This document shows, piece after piece, positions 1 through 7,346 of a stretch of DNA of 64,000 bases (position 1 is its first letter; every line of letters starts with the position of its first letter). A program made the position numbers and the translations under genes. The DNA comes from Bacillus pseudomycoides (GTDB taxonomy: Bacteria; Bacillota; Bacilli; Bacillales; Bacillaceae_G), in the NCBI RefSeq assembly GCF_002582035.1, contig NZ_NUQE01000041.1:22473-86472 (forward strand). The letters are read 5' to 3'. The notes below the pieces were generated by a model. The model saw nothing but the letters and a program-made list of their open reading frames with translations. It had not been told where the DNA came from and did no database searches.

Positions 1-185
1 TGTGCTGTTTCTACAATTGTTGCTCCTGCTTCTACATATGCTTCATCTGTAAAACCAGATCCTAAACCAGCACCTTTTTGAACAAAAACCTCATGACCAT
101 TGTGAATTAAATGAACAACACCCGCTGGCGTCATTGCCACACGATTTTCATTGTTTTTAATTTCTGTTGGTACACCGATACGCAT
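1..185 (-). CDS. ald: Alanine dehydrogenase, N-terminal part (runs off left edge)
   Basis: This is the first 61 residues of NAD-dependent L-alanine dehydrogenase, which interconverts alanine with pyruvate and ammonia. The visible N-terminus begins [20 protein letters not shown], the family's start including the substrate-binding Arg and the KNNENRVA stretch, followed by an alanine/glycine-rich [13 protein letters not shown] segment. The ATG at 185-183 follows a good AAGGGGG ribosome-binding site. The C-terminal Rossmann domain and stop lie outside the window. A cre-like palindrome about 65 bases upstream (247-260) suggests carbon-catabolite control, which is an inference. Identification is confident although only one sixth of the protein is seen. 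Confidence 0.93.
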   Translation of the reverse strand, partial: MRIGVPTEIKNNENRVAMTPAGVVHLIHNGHEVFVQKGAGLGSGFTDEAYVEAGATIVETA

Positions 186-246
186 TGGAAATTCCCCCTT
201 GAGATTATAAAATTACCCCTGAATAGCCATAGCATATACGCTTTTC

Positions 247-260
247 ATAAAGCGCTTTCT
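247..260 (-). promoter_or_regulatory. Candidate CcpA (cre) site upstream of ald
   Basis: The palindromic core AAAGCGCTTT lies about 60-75 bases upstream of the ald start codon. Against TGWAANCGNTNWCA it matches 11 of 14 positions, with mismatches at the outer bases. CcpA itself is encoded at 36771-37769. This is a weak to moderate motif match and no binding is shown. Confidence 0.4.
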
Positions 261-330
261 ATTCTCTTATATTTTACCATAATCCCGCATTTTTTGACAA
301 AAATAATGCAAGTTGTCCGATAGAATTTGT

Positions 331-1095
331 CTAGTTTTGACGATATCGATGAATGACATCAACTGCTCCAGTTACTTCTATAATTGTTCCCGTAATCATG
401 TCCGAATCTTCCTCACATAAAAAGGAAATTGTACGTGCGATATCTTCCCCTGTACCAGAACGACCGATTGGTGTACGATGATCGGGTAGCGTACGTGCCA
501 TAGCAATTGTCGCCTCTTTCATCTCACCAATAATGTCACCCGGACATATCATATTTGATGTAATACCGTATTCTGCTTCCTCATAGGCAATCGTTTTCGT
601 GAGTGAAACTAGTCCGACTTTTGCAGCTGCAAATGCGGAACGATACATCCATCCCGGCGCACTATCTGCTCCTTGAAATCCGTAATTCACAATGCGGCCA
701 AATTTCTGCTGTCGCATAATCGGCACAACGAGCTTTAATAAATGAAAAACTGCCGTTAAGTTACCATGAATCATTTCATTCCATTCATCATCTTTATACT
801 CAACTAATTTTTTACGTTCAAATACGTAAGGACCCGCATTATTAATAAGAAAATCGATACGATTAAAACGCTCCATCGCTTTTGTTACTACTTTATGTAA
901 ATCTTCTTGTTTCGTTACATCTGCTTGCACAAATTGCATACGATGTGCAAGATGTTTATATTGCTGTTGTAACGTTTCCATCGCTTGTACATCACTGCGA
1001 TACGTTACCGTTACCGAATATCCTTTATCTAATAATTTCTCTGTTACTTGCTTCCCTAAACCTTTTGTACCGGCTGTAATGAGCGCATGTCTCAC
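331..1095 (-). CDS. SDR-family oxidoreductase (FabG-like), catalytic Tyr replaced
   Basis: A 254-residue protein of the short-chain dehydrogenase/reductase superfamily. A GTG start follows AAGGAGG. The nucleotide-binding TAGTKGLG motif is near residues 7-14 and the NNAG motif near residue 86. The C-terminal half has the usual Pro-Gly (CPGDI) turn. Where the family carries YxxxK, this protein reads FAAAK: the Lys is kept but the Tyr is Phe, and the Ser expected about 13 residues earlier is Gly. It is therefore either an enzyme with altered chemistry or a non-catalytic member. It lies between ald and a universal stress protein and is transcribed alone. The substrate is unknown; membership of the fold is confident. 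Confidence 0.85.
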   Translation of the reverse strand: MRHALITAGTKGLGKQVTEKLLDKGYSVTVTYRSDVQAMETLQQQYKHLAHRMQFVQADVTKQEDLHKVVTKAMERFNRIDFLINNAGPYVFERKKLVEYKDDEWNEMIHGNLTAVFHLLKLVVPIMRQQKFGRIVNYGFQGADSAPGWMYRSAFAAAKVGLVSLTKTIAYEEAEYGITSNMICPGDIIGEMKEATIAMARTLPDHRTPIGRSGTGEDIARTISFLCEEDSDMITGTIIEVTGAVDVIHRYRQN

Positions 1096-1280
1096 AAAAA
1101 TAAGCCTCCTTTTTTCTTGCTATAATTCATATGTAACAACTTCTTCGCACAATTACAACTAAAAAGTTTGAACAGATTTTTCAAAATTCTGTAACGTTTC
1201 TGACATACTTTTTTCCATAATTTACTTTATAATAAAAGTGTAAAGAGTTATAACACTTATACAATCGGGAGGAATCGTTC

Positions 1281-1739
1281 ATGAATACTACATATACAAA
1301 TATTTTAATCGCAGTTGATGGTTCTAAAGAAGCTGAAAGAGCATTCAAAAAAGCAATTCAAGTAGCAAAGCGTAACAACGCTACATTAACAATCGCTCAT
1401 ATCGTTGACGTTAAAGCTTACTCTGCAGTAGAAGCATATAGCCGTGCTATTGCAGATCGTGCAAATTTATTTGCAGAAGATCTATTAGAAGACTACAAAA
1501 AAACTGCACTAGAAGCAGGCCTTATAAAAGTAGAAACTGTATTAGAATTCGGTAATCCAAAATCAAAAATCTCTAAAGATATCGCACCGAAGCACCACGT
1601 TGATTTAATTATGTGCGGTGCAACTGGTTTAAACGCAGTAGAGCGTTTCTTAATCGGTAGCGTCTCTGAACATATTATTCGCTATGCAAAATGCGATGTC
1701 CTTGTTGTTCGCGGTGAAGAAGAGCAAGGTGAAATTTAA
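1281..1739 (+). CDS. Universal stress protein (UspA family)
   Basis: A single-domain, 152-residue Usp protein. The N-terminal strand ILIAVDGSKEAERA carries the ATP-contacting Asp. The C-terminal signature GATGLNAVERFLIGS fits the G-x2-G-x9-G-[ST] nucleotide-binding motif, so it belongs to the ATP-binding class. Such proteins are small cytosolic dimers linked to stress and starvation survival; the exact role here is unknown. Its ATG is preceded by GGGAGGAA. A strong hairpin terminator follows five bases after the stop, so it is monocistronic. Confidence 0.92.
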   Translation: MNTTYTNILIAVDGSKEAERAFKKAIQVAKRNNATLTIAHIVDVKAYSAVEAYSRAIADRANLFAEDLLEDYKKTALEAGLIKVETVLEFGNPKSKISKDIAPKHHVDLIMCGATGLNAVERFLIGSVSEHIIRYAKCDVLVVRGEEEQGEI

Positions 1740-1743
1740 TAAC

Positions 1744-1781
1744 AGCACCAAGCCTTTATTTTATGGGCTTGGTGCTTTTTT
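1744..1781 (+). terminator. Terminator of the usp gene
   Basis: An 11-bp perfect stem (AGCACCAAGCC pairing with GGCTTGGTGCT, 1744-1754 and 1766-1776) is followed by a T-run. Confidence 0.9.
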
Positions 1782-1846
1782 ATTTGCTTTTAATAAAATG
1801 ATTCTCTACGGTTATGCTAATAGAAAAAGGAAATGAGGAAAACAAC

Positions 1847-2038
1847 TTGGAAAGTCACGAACGTATTATACTGGATTTAAGCGGACAAGAAATTGATATG
1901 GTTGAAACAATTTGTGGTCACTTCAAAGAAAAACATGGTGTGGAGCTAAGTCACGGTGCACTTTTTCGCGATTTAATGGATATAGAATACATTCGTATTA
2001 CAGAAGGAAAGCATAAATACGAACAGGAAAAAATATAG
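1847..2038 (+). CDS. Small conserved-looking hypothetical protein (63 aa)
   Basis: A 63-residue acidic protein, mostly predicted helical, with no motif I recognise. The reading frame extends to an ATG at 1814, but no ribosome-binding site precedes that codon. The TTG at 1847 has ATGAGG eight bases upstream and is the better start, giving MESHERIILDLSGQEIDMVE. It sits between two intrinsic terminators (1744-1781 and 2045-2075), so it is a single-gene transcript. There is no signal peptide or membrane segment, so it is probably cytosolic. The function is unknown. Confidence 0.65.
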   Translation: MESHERIILDLSGQEIDMVETICGHFKEKHGVELSHGALFRDLMDIEYIRITEGKHKYEQEKI

Positions 2039-2044
2039 GCGACT

Positions 2045-2075
2045 GGTTGCTTGCATCGTACAAGCAACCTTTTTC
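2045..2075 (+). terminator. Intrinsic terminator
   Basis: A nine-base stem (GGTTGCTTG pairing with CAAGCAACC) followed by TTTTTCTTT, just after the 63-residue ORF. Confidence 0.88.
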
Positions 2076-2122
2076 TTTATGCATAGATTATATATATGTC
2101 CAAGCATAAAGGTGTGATCTTT

Positions 2123-2722
2123 TTGAGTGATGAAAAGAAAAGAAAAAGCAAATCCGCTACCCCGATTATGAACTTATGTATATTTACTCTTCCCGGCTGT
2201 AATGTAACTGAAAAACAAATTAAGCAGCAAGTTGCGTTAGCAACAAAAATATGGAACATAGACTTTATTATCACAAGTATCACAACGCTGAAAGATTTTT
2301 CTGTTCAAACGAATGATACTTCATTTCGTAAAAAACAAAGCAAAAATATACAACGATTATTTCGTGAAAGAAAGTATCTCTTTCCAAATCCAAATAGTAT
2401 TTCAATATTCTATACAAATGCAAGGCACCTCTCGAGTAATACGACAGGACGAACATTCTCTTCCTTCACGACGAAAAGCCGTTTCAACCATATTGTCCTC
2501 ACAAAATCTTCTCTAGAAAATACACTTGCGCACGAACTCGGACATATCTTATTTTACTCCCACCGAAAACTACAAGGAAAAAATCCAGATACAAACTCTT
2601 ATCGAACGCACAGTCTAGACCCTGAAAATATTATGTTTGGAACTGCTACAAGCCGTAAACGAAAAACAACATCTCTGCAAAGATCAAAAGCATTAGAAAG
2701 CACATTAATTAAATATACGTAA
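2123..2722 (+). CDS. Metzincin-like zinc metallopeptidase, no signal peptide
   Basis: A protein of about 199 residues with HELGHILFYSH, the HExxHxxxxxH zinc site of metzincins, although the usual glycine of HExxHxxGxxH is Phe. About 22 residues later comes PENIMFG, which resembles the Met-turn that underlies the zinc site in matrixins and related families. The N-terminus is basic, with no signal peptide or membrane segment, so it seems cytoplasmic. The frame is open from an ATG at 2096 with no ribosome-binding site; TTG at 2123 follows AAGGTG at good spacing and is preferred. It ends near the convergent argH gene. The substrate is unknown. The fold assignment rests on two short motifs. Confidence 0.65.
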   Translation: MSDEKKRKSKSATPIMNLCIFTLPGCNVTEKQIKQQVALATKIWNIDFIITSITTLKDFSVQTNDTSFRKKQSKNIQRLFRERKYLFPNPNSISIFYTNARHLSSNTTGRTFSSFTTKSRFNHIVLTKSSLENTLAHELGHILFYSHRKLQGKNPDTNSYRTHSLDPENIMFGTATSRKRKTTSLQRSKALESTLIKYT

Positions 2723-2747
2723 CAATCATGAAAAATCCCGCGAAACA

Positions 2748-4136
2748 TTACATGTTCACGGGATTTTCTACTATCTCTTTTGCCTTTTGAAGCGCCTTTT
2801 CAATTTGTTCGAACCCTGTACCACCTGCACTGTTTCTGCGTTTTACTGCTGCATATGGCGAAAGCACTTCATATAAGTCTTCCTCAAATAATGAACTCAT
2901 CTCTTGGTAGGTTGTTAACGGTAAATCTAGCAAATAAACACCTTCGTTAATGCAATGAAGGACAAGTTTCCCTACAATTTCATGTGCCTGACGAAACGGT
3001 AACCCTTTACTCGCTAAATAATCTGCAATCTCTGTCGCATTTGAAAAATCTTGCGTTACGGCCTGTGCCATTTTATCTTTTTTCACCGTCATCGTTTCAA
3101 GCATCCCTGCCATTACATGTAAACAACCCTTTACTGTATTTACCGTATCGAACATGCCTTCTTTATCTTCTTGCAAATCTTTATTGTAAGCGAGCGGCAA
3201 TCCTTTCATAACTGTTAATAAGCTAAACAAGTTGCCGTATACTCTTCCTGTTTTCCCACGAATAAGCTCTGCCATATCCGGATTTTTCTTTTGCGGCATA
3301 ATGCTGCTACCCGTTGCATAGCTGTCGCTCATTTCAATAAACTGAAATTCCTGGCTGCTCCATAAAATAAGTTCTTCACAAAAACGTGATAAATGCATCA
3401 TTAATATAGAAGCATTACTTAAAAATTCAAGAATGAAGTCACGGTCGCTTACTGCATCTAAGCTATTTTCATAAATCCCTTCAAAGCCAAGCAACTGCGC
3501 ACTATACTCTCGATCAATTGGGAATGTTGTCCCAGCAAGTGCCCCGGCTCCAAGCGGAGAAATGTTAATACGCTTTAACGAATCTTTAAAACGATTCGCA
3601 TCGCGCTCTAACATCCAAAAATATGCAAGGAGGTGGTGGGCAAAAGAAATCGGCTGTGCACGCTGCAAATGTGTATAACCTGGCATAATTGTTTCGATAT
3701 GTTTTTCAGCCTGCTCTGCAAGTACAATTTGCACCTGTTTTACCGCCTCGATGATGCCTTGCACTTCATTTCGCAAATACAAGTGCATATCCGTTGCTAC
3801 TTGGTCGTTACGACTTCTTCCTGTATGCAGCTTACCGCCGACTTCACCAATATGCTGAATTAACATCTTTTCAATGTTTAAGTGAATATCTTCTGATTCA
3901 ACAGAAAACGTAAGCTCTTGATTCTTTGCCTTTTCAAGTAAATACTGCAAACCGTTTTTAATTTTCTCTCCTTCTTCATCCGTTACGATGCCGCATTTCG
4001 CAAGCATCGTAACATGCGCTATACTACCTTGTATATCTTCTACTGCTAATTGCTGGTCAAAGGAGATGGAAGCTCCAAACTCCTCGACCCACTGTTCAGC
4101 CTGTTCCGTAAAACGGCCGCCCCAAAGTTTGCTCAT
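2748..4136 (-). CDS. argH: Argininosuccinate lyase
   Basis: The last enzyme of arginine biosynthesis, splitting argininosuccinate into arginine and fumarate. It is 462 residues, the full family length. It carries the fumarase/aspartase-superfamily signature [11 protein letters not shown] (about residue 278) with the mobile catalytic loop, TGRSRNDQ near residue 108 and the HxQ-type YTHLQRAQP near residue 160. Its ATG overlaps the end of argG by four bases (ATGA), so the two are translationally coupled in an argGH operon. Control is inferred from the ARG boxes upstream of argG. Confidence 0.97.
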   Translation of the reverse strand: MSKLWGGRFTEQAEQWVEEFGASISFDQQLAVEDIQGSIAHVTMLAKCGIVTDEEGEKIKNGLQYLLEKAKNQELTFSVESEDIHLNIEKMLIQHIGEVGGKLHTGRSRNDQVATDMHLYLRNEVQGIIEAVKQVQIVLAEQAEKHIETIMPGYTHLQRAQPISFAHHLLAYFWMLERDANRFKDSLKRINISPLGAGALAGTTFPIDREYSAQLLGFEGIYENSLDAVSDRDFILEFLSNASILMMHLSRFCEELILWSSQEFQFIEMSDSYATGSSIMPQKKNPDMAELIRGKTGRVYGNLFSLLTVMKGLPLAYNKDLQEDKEGMFDTVNTVKGCLHVMAGMLETMTVKKDKMAQAVTQDFSNATEIADYLASKGLPFRQAHEIVGKLVLHCINEGVYLLDLPLTTYQEMSSLFEEDLYEVLSPYAAVKRRNSAGGTGFEQIEKALQKAKEIVENPVNM

Positions 4137-5338
4137 GCCTCCACCTTCTTTTGATTCACTTGGCTGTATACTTTTGTTGGTAAACCGAATAATGAAATAA
4201 ATCCAATCGCTGCATCGTGATTAAATTCATCATCTACTGTATACGTCGCTAATTTTTCATCGTATAGAGAATACTCTGATTTACGTCCTTCTACAATCGC
4301 ATGTCCTTTAAACAGTTTCACACGTACTGTACCTGTTACATTTTTTTGCGTTTCTTGTAAAAAGGCAACAAGAGCATCTTTTAAAGGCGAGAACCATAAA
4401 CCGTTATAAATTAACTCTGTTAATTTTTGTTCAATCATCGGTTTAAAATGTGCTACTTCTTTTACAAGCGTTAAATCTTCTAATTCCTTATGTGCAGTAA
4501 TCAATGTCATCGCCGCTGGGCATTCATACACTTCACGTGACTTAATACCAACAAGACGATTTTCTACATGGTCGATGCGCCCAACCCCGTGCTTACCAGC
4601 AAGAGCGTTTAACGTTTTAATTAACTCTGAAAGTGAATATGATACACCGTTTAACGTCGTTGGCACCCCTGCTTCAAAACCAATTTCTACAAATTCGGGT
4701 TTGTTTGGTGTGTCTTCTAATGCTAGCGTCATTTCATACGCATCTTCTGGCGGTGCTGCCCATGGATCTTCTAAGATTCCGCATTCGTTGCTGCGTCCCC
4801 ATAAATTTTGATCAATTGAAAATGGGCTGTCTAAGTTAATTGGAATTGGTACATCATTTTCTTTTGCATACGCAATTTCCTCTTCACGTGACCATTTCCA
4901 TTCACGTACCGGTGCGATCACTTCTAAATACGGGTTTAACGCTTGGATAGAAACTTCAAAACGTACTTGGTCATTTCCTTTTCCTGTACATCCATGTGCA
5001 ACTGCGCTTGCACCTTCCATCTCTGCAATCTCTACCAATTTCTTAGCAATTAACGGACGAGATAATGCAGATACAAGTGGATACTTCCCTTCATATAACG
5101 TGTGAGCTTGCAATGCTTTCAATGCATATTCATTCGCAAACTCTTCTTGCACATCAATCATATATGATTTAATCGCACCAACGGATAATGCTTTTTCTTT
5201 TACAAACTCTAAATCTTTTCCTTCCCCTAAATCTAAACAAAGCGCAATAATATCGTATCCTTTTTCTTGTAACCATTTAATCGCAACAGAAGTATCAAGA
5301 CCTCCGGAATATGCTAATACAACTTTTTTGTTCTCCAT
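4133..5338 (-). CDS. argG: Argininosuccinate synthase
   Basis: Condenses citrulline and aspartate using ATP to form argininosuccinate. It is 401 residues when started at the ATG at 5338, which has a strong AGGAGG; a frame extension to 5398 has no such site and covers the operator. The N-terminal PP-loop [12 protein letters not shown] is the ATP pyrophosphatase motif, followed by family blocks [14 protein letters not shown] and [15 protein letters not shown]. It is the first gene of the argGH operon. Two tandem ARG-box operators overlap its promoter region, pointing to repression by ArgR/AhrC when arginine is plentiful. Confidence 0.97.
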   Translation of the reverse strand: MENKKVVLAYSGGLDTSVAIKWLQEKGYDIIALCLDLGEGKDLEFVKEKALSVGAIKSYMIDVQEEFANEYALKALQAHTLYEGKYPLVSALSRPLIAKKLVEIAEMEGASAVAHGCTGKGNDQVRFEVSIQALNPYLEVIAPVREWKWSREEEIAYAKENDVPIPINLDSPFSIDQNLWGRSNECGILEDPWAAPPEDAYEMTLALEDTPNKPEFVEIGFEAGVPTTLNGVSYSLSELIKTLNALAGKHGVGRIDHVENRLVGIKSREVYECPAAMTLITAHKELEDLTLVKEVAHFKPMIEQKLTELIYNGLWFSPLKDALVAFLQETQKNVTGTVRVKLFKGHAIVEGRKSEYSLYDEKLATYTVDDEFNHDAAIGFISLFGLPTKVYSQVNQKKVEA

Positions 5339-5351
5339 TTTATATCCTCCT

Positions 5352-5369
5352 AAAGAATAATTATTCATT
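5352..5369 (-). promoter_or_regulatory. argG: ARG box 1 (ArgR/AhrC operator)
   Basis: On the minus strand this reads AATGAATAATTATTCTTT, matching wnTGAATwwwwATTCAnw with one mismatch. It lies 14 bases upstream of the argG start codon. A second box is centred exactly 20 bp further upstream. Confidence 0.75.
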
Positions 5370-5371
5370 AT

Positions 5372-5389
5372 TATTAATATTAATTCATA
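5372..5389 (-). promoter_or_regulatory. argG: ARG box 2 (ArgR/AhrC operator)
   Basis: On the minus strand TATGAATTAATATTAATA matches the ARG-box consensus with one mismatch. It abuts the -10 hexamer, so bound repressor would cover the start of transcription. The two-turn spacing from box 1 suits an ArgR hexamer. Confidence 0.7.
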
Positions 5390-5417
5390 ATTTATCACCT
5401 TTCACAAAATGTTGCAA
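5389..5417 (-). promoter_or_regulatory. argG: Probable argGH promoter
   Basis: TTGCAA (5417-5412) and TAAATT (5394-5389) are 17 bases apart on the minus strand, each matching four of six sigma-A consensus bases. The position directly before the ARG boxes supports it. Confidence 0.55.
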
Positions 5418-5506
5418 GGGATATTCATAATTATTTTTAAAACAATTTCGTCGAAGTTCTTTCTCTTTTTCGATACAATGAAGACAGAAAATGGAGGGGA
5501 CAATGT

Positions 5507-5824
5507 ATGGAACAATATTTCACATATAATGAACACCTAGGGATTGAACTACCCGATTTCCAAGAAGAATGGGAAGATATACCTGAAACAGTGCAACATG
5601 CAATTTTATTAAAGTGGGAACAAATTCGCGGAAAAATACCAGATCGGATTAAAGAGCTTGAACATAACATTAACACGAAACAACACCGGTTAAATAACGA
5701 AGAAAACTTTGAAATTTCTTGTAGACTCAATACAGAAATTGCAGATCTCGCTTCCATTATTAACGACCTTTGGCTTTGGTATCGTCTAACTCAAAATGTG
5801 TCTGAAGGGAAAGCACATCAGTAA
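5507..5824 (+). CDS. Hypothetical protein, 105 aa, helical
   Basis: A 105-residue acidic soluble protein with a strong ribosome-binding site (GGAGGGG) before its ATG. The second half (about residues 40-85) looks coiled-coil forming and the C-terminus is rich in Trp and Tyr (NDLWLWYRL). I do not recognise the family. Its stop codon TAA is the first part of a bcr1-like repeat (5822-5975). The repeat separates it from its likely terminator at 5979-6008, so the repeat is probably in the 3' UTR. The overlapping frame on the other strand is a shadow. Confidence 0.7.
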   Translation: MEQYFTYNEHLGIELPDFQEEWEDIPETVQHAILLKWEQIRGKIPDRIKELEHNINTKQHRLNNEENFEISCRLNTEIADLASIINDLWLWYRLTQNVSEGKAHQ

Positions 5825-5975
5825 AGTAAAACTTCCATCAATAGAGGTTTTCATTCTCCACTGGTGGTTAGTTGAACCAATTGAGCTTTTACGGGCAGCT
5901 ATCCCCCACTTATCTTCCTTGCTTCCCTCTGAATCTTGAGGTGGGGAACTTACTGCCCGCGAATAGCAGGATAAA
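5822..5975 (-). repeat. bcr1-like hairpin repeat, copy 1
   Basis: A full-length copy of about 150 bp in reverse orientation: it opens TAAAGTAAAACTTCC, has nested inverted arms (TTTTACGGGCAG and CTGCCCGCGAA, CCCCCAC and GTGGGG), and ends GCAGGATAAA. It matches the other copies in this window and resembles the bcr1 repeats of the B. cereus group as I recall them. The first base triplet supplies the stop of the preceding gene. Confidence 0.85.
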
Positions 5976-5978
5976 AAG

Positions 5979-6008
5979 GTCGTTGAGAATATTTTCTCAA
6001 CGACTTAA
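5979..6008 (+). terminator. Terminator downstream of bcr1-like copy 1
   Basis: GTCGTTGAGAA (5979-5989) pairs perfectly with TTCTCAACGAC (5994-6004), followed by TTAAAAATTTT. It is probably the original terminator of the gene at 5507-5824, now displaced by the repeat. Confidence 0.75.
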
Positions 6009-6015
6009 AAATTTT

Positions 6016-6294
6016 ATAAAGTAAAACTTTAATCAGTGGGGGGTTTCTTCATTCCCCACTGATTATTAGTTCAACCAATCAGGCTTTTACGGGCAGTTTA
6101 TCTCCCACCTAACTTCTTTAGAAAAGCGGAAGCGGCTCGCTCAGAATCGCAGGGCGCCCGCGCCCAAGGCAGAGAGGCGCTTTTTGCCTTGTCCGAGGGG
6201 GCGAAACGACCTACGATTCTAGCCGCTAGAGCTGAACAATGCTTTCACCAAATTTTGAGGTGGGGGTCTTACTGCCCGCGAATAGCGGGATAAA
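6016..6294 (-). repeat. bcr1-like repeat, copy 2, carrying a nested insertion
   Basis: The reverse-orientation copy runs from ATAAAGTAAAACTTT to GCGGGATAAA, but its middle is split by a 121 bp GC-rich segment (6120-6240). Comparison with copy 3 at 20653-20808, where TCTTCTTTGCTTTCACC is continuous, defines the insertion point. Confidence 0.8.
6120..6240. repeat. GC-rich structured element nested in a bcr1-like repeat
   Basis: A 121 bp segment much richer in G and C than its surroundings. Its ends pair: AGCGGCT...AGAATCG near the left with CGATTCTAGCCGCT near the right. A second inner arm has CGCCC/GGGGGCG and AAGGCA/TGCCTT pairings. It opens GAAAAGCGGA, reminiscent of small REP-like repeats in other Bacillaceae. 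It has no ORF. Confidence 0.6.
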
Positions 6295-6532
6295 ACAGTT
6301 CTATCCTTTATTTGTTTATTTATTTAACTCTTCATCAAACCATGCACAAAAACATTGAGAGTTATTATAAACGTTTTCAATATCAGGTAAACAATAGTGA
6401 TGGCTTGTCTGGTAGATTTCAGAAATTATTAATTAATATATTTCGATATTATAACGGTAAAAAACATATTCTTTTCTATTCCGTTGAACGTGTAGTGGTA
6501 ATCGTGTTTTTCTTTTCATGGATATAAAACGC
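6295..6532. other. Intergenic stretch with no supported feature
   Basis: It contains only a 71-codon open frame with no ribosome-binding site and unlikely composition. Nothing else convincing was seen. Confidence 0.5.
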
Positions 6533-6694
6533 CTACTCTGTGCATGCAACAATTTCCATCAAACGGTATAATAAAATATCTAATTCTTGACTACATGTAA
6601 TCACTCTATGATGGGTAACACCGTACTTTCTTATAAGTTCAATCAATTCCTCCCTTTTTTCTTCTATGCTTGCCTGTATCTCTATCGTTTTCAT
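6533..6694 (-). CDS. Spo0E-like sporulation regulatory protein (aspartyl phosphatase family)
   Basis: A 53-residue protein, MKTIEIQASIEEKREELIEL..., ending with the family hallmark SQELDILLYR. Spo0E, YisI and YnzD are small two-helix proteins that remove phosphate from Spo0A~P and restrain sporulation. Length and motif fit well. The frame extends upstream to 6964, but that extension has odd composition; the ATG at 6694 is preceded by GGAGAG, and a promoter-like TATAAT lies about 40 bases upstream, inside the extension. The gene is convergent to nothing close and divergent from the structured leader of the YitT gene. Confidence 0.8.
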   Translation of the reverse strand: MKTIEIQASIEEKREELIELIRKYGVTHHRVITCSQELDILLYRLMEIVACTE

Positions 6695-6731
6695 ACGAAT
6701 CTCTCCAGTTACCATAGATAATATAATTCGA

Positions 6732-6760
6732 ATTATAGGAAATGTTTCATCTAAATTGAA
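6732..6760 (-). promoter_or_regulatory. Candidate promoter of the Spo0E-like gene
   Basis: A perfect -10 TATAAT (6737-6732) stands 17 bases after TTCAAT (6760-6755), which matches the -35 consensus weakly. It supports the short start at 6694 rather than 6964. Confidence 0.5.
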
Positions 6761-6969
6761 TATTTTGTAATTAATTAAAGTAAGTTTTAAGGGACAACGA
6801 ACAAAATTTAATTTTCCTACAGAAAACCTTTCGACAGCAAATATTTTTTTATTGCACCATTTTTCATGAAAGTTTAAATGAAGTTCACCTAAAGCGTCCA
6901 TATTTACGAAATATGGAGGTTTTTCTTTCTCCATTGTCGTTTTCCAACAACATACATTTTCCATAAGTA

Positions 6970-6978
6970 TGATATAAT
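6970..6978 (+). promoter_or_regulatory. Extended -10 promoter of the YitT leader transcript
   Basis: TGATATAAT is a perfect extended -10 element (TGnTATAAT) 36 bases upstream of the first leader ORF. No good -35 was found, as is common for extended -10 promoters. Confidence 0.6.
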
Positions 6979-7013
6979 AGTATAAAATCTTTTATAGAAA
7001 GGATTTAGATATC

Positions 7014-7064
7014 ATGATCGCTCGAAGGAGCATGTGGCATCGAAAAGACTCTTCTTACACGTAG
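7014..7064 (+). CDS. Leader peptide uORF1 (16 aa)
   Basis: ATG with AAAGGA ten bases upstream encodes MIARRSMWHRKDSSYT and stops at TAG. Eleven of its sixteen residues recur in the next uORF in the same order. The stop codon runs into the 5' arm of a hairpin (CGTATT 7065-7070 with AATACG 7102-7107). It is too short for protein annotation; support comes from the duplicate and the ribosome-binding site. Confidence 0.6.
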   Translation: MIARRSMWHRKDSSYT

Positions 7065-7121
7065 CGTATTGTTTTGCTTAGATACTTTGTCTAGCGAAAA
7101 AAATACGAGAGTGGGGAAATT

Positions 7122-7172
7122 ATGATTGCCCGAAGGATAATTTGGCAACGAAAAGACTCTTCTTACACGTAG
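7122..7172 (+). CDS. Leader peptide uORF2 (16 aa)
   Basis: ATG preceded by GTGGGGAAATT encodes MIARRIIWQRKDSSYT and stops at TAG. It differs from uORF1 only at residues 6, 7 and 9. One base after the stop begins a perfect 11-bp hairpin arm (7174-7184 with 7200-7210), so a ribosome at the end of the uORF would cover that arm. Confidence 0.62.
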   Translation: MIARRIIWQRKDSSYT

Positions 7173-7226
7173 CGTTTTGTTTAGGTTGTTTGATACTCGC
7201 TAAACAAAACATAGAAGAGGGCAGGA

Positions 7227-7295
7227 TTGCTAAATAAAGAATCCTACTCTAAGTTTTGTTTAGTCTATTTTAGGCCTAAACTAAAACGAAAGTAG
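7227..7295 (+). CDS. Possible degenerate leader uORF3 (TTG start)
   Basis: The TTG at 7227 follows GAGGGCAGGA and opens a 22-codon frame beginning MLNKESYSKF that ends TAG just before the ribosome-binding site of the next uORF. DNA around AAAGAATCCTACTC...GTTTTGTTTAG resembles the end of uORF2 and its hairpin, so this may be a decayed third repeat. Coding is uncertain. Confidence 0.3.
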   Translation: MLNKESYSKFCLVYFRPKLKRK

Positions 7296-7304
7296 GGAGA
7301 ATTG

Positions 7305-7346
7305 ATGGACGAGAGGATTATTCGTTATTTCTTCAGTGATATATAG
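7305..7346 (+). CDS. Leader peptide uORF4 (13 aa)
   Basis: ATG preceded by GTAGGGAGAATTG encodes MDERIIRYFFSDI, stop TAG. As in uORF1 and uORF2, the stop is TAG followed by CGT and the 5' arm of a hairpin (from 7347). It keeps the ERII/RRII-like Arg-Ile-Ile segment. It lies 95 bases before the YitT-family start. Confidence 0.5.
   Translation: MDERIIRYFFSDI

Noticed and set aside
5822-6294. CRISPR array
   Set aside because: The repeats are long, hairpin-rich, few, and not separated by uniform spacers.
6312-6527. 71-codon open frame on the plus strand
   Set aside because: It has no ribosome-binding site, unlikely composition and lies in a repeat-rich gap.
6695-6964. Long N-terminal extension of the Spo0E-like gene
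   Set aside because: The extension has odd composition, contains a promoter-like TATAAT, and the family length is about 50 residues with a ribosome-binding site at 6694.
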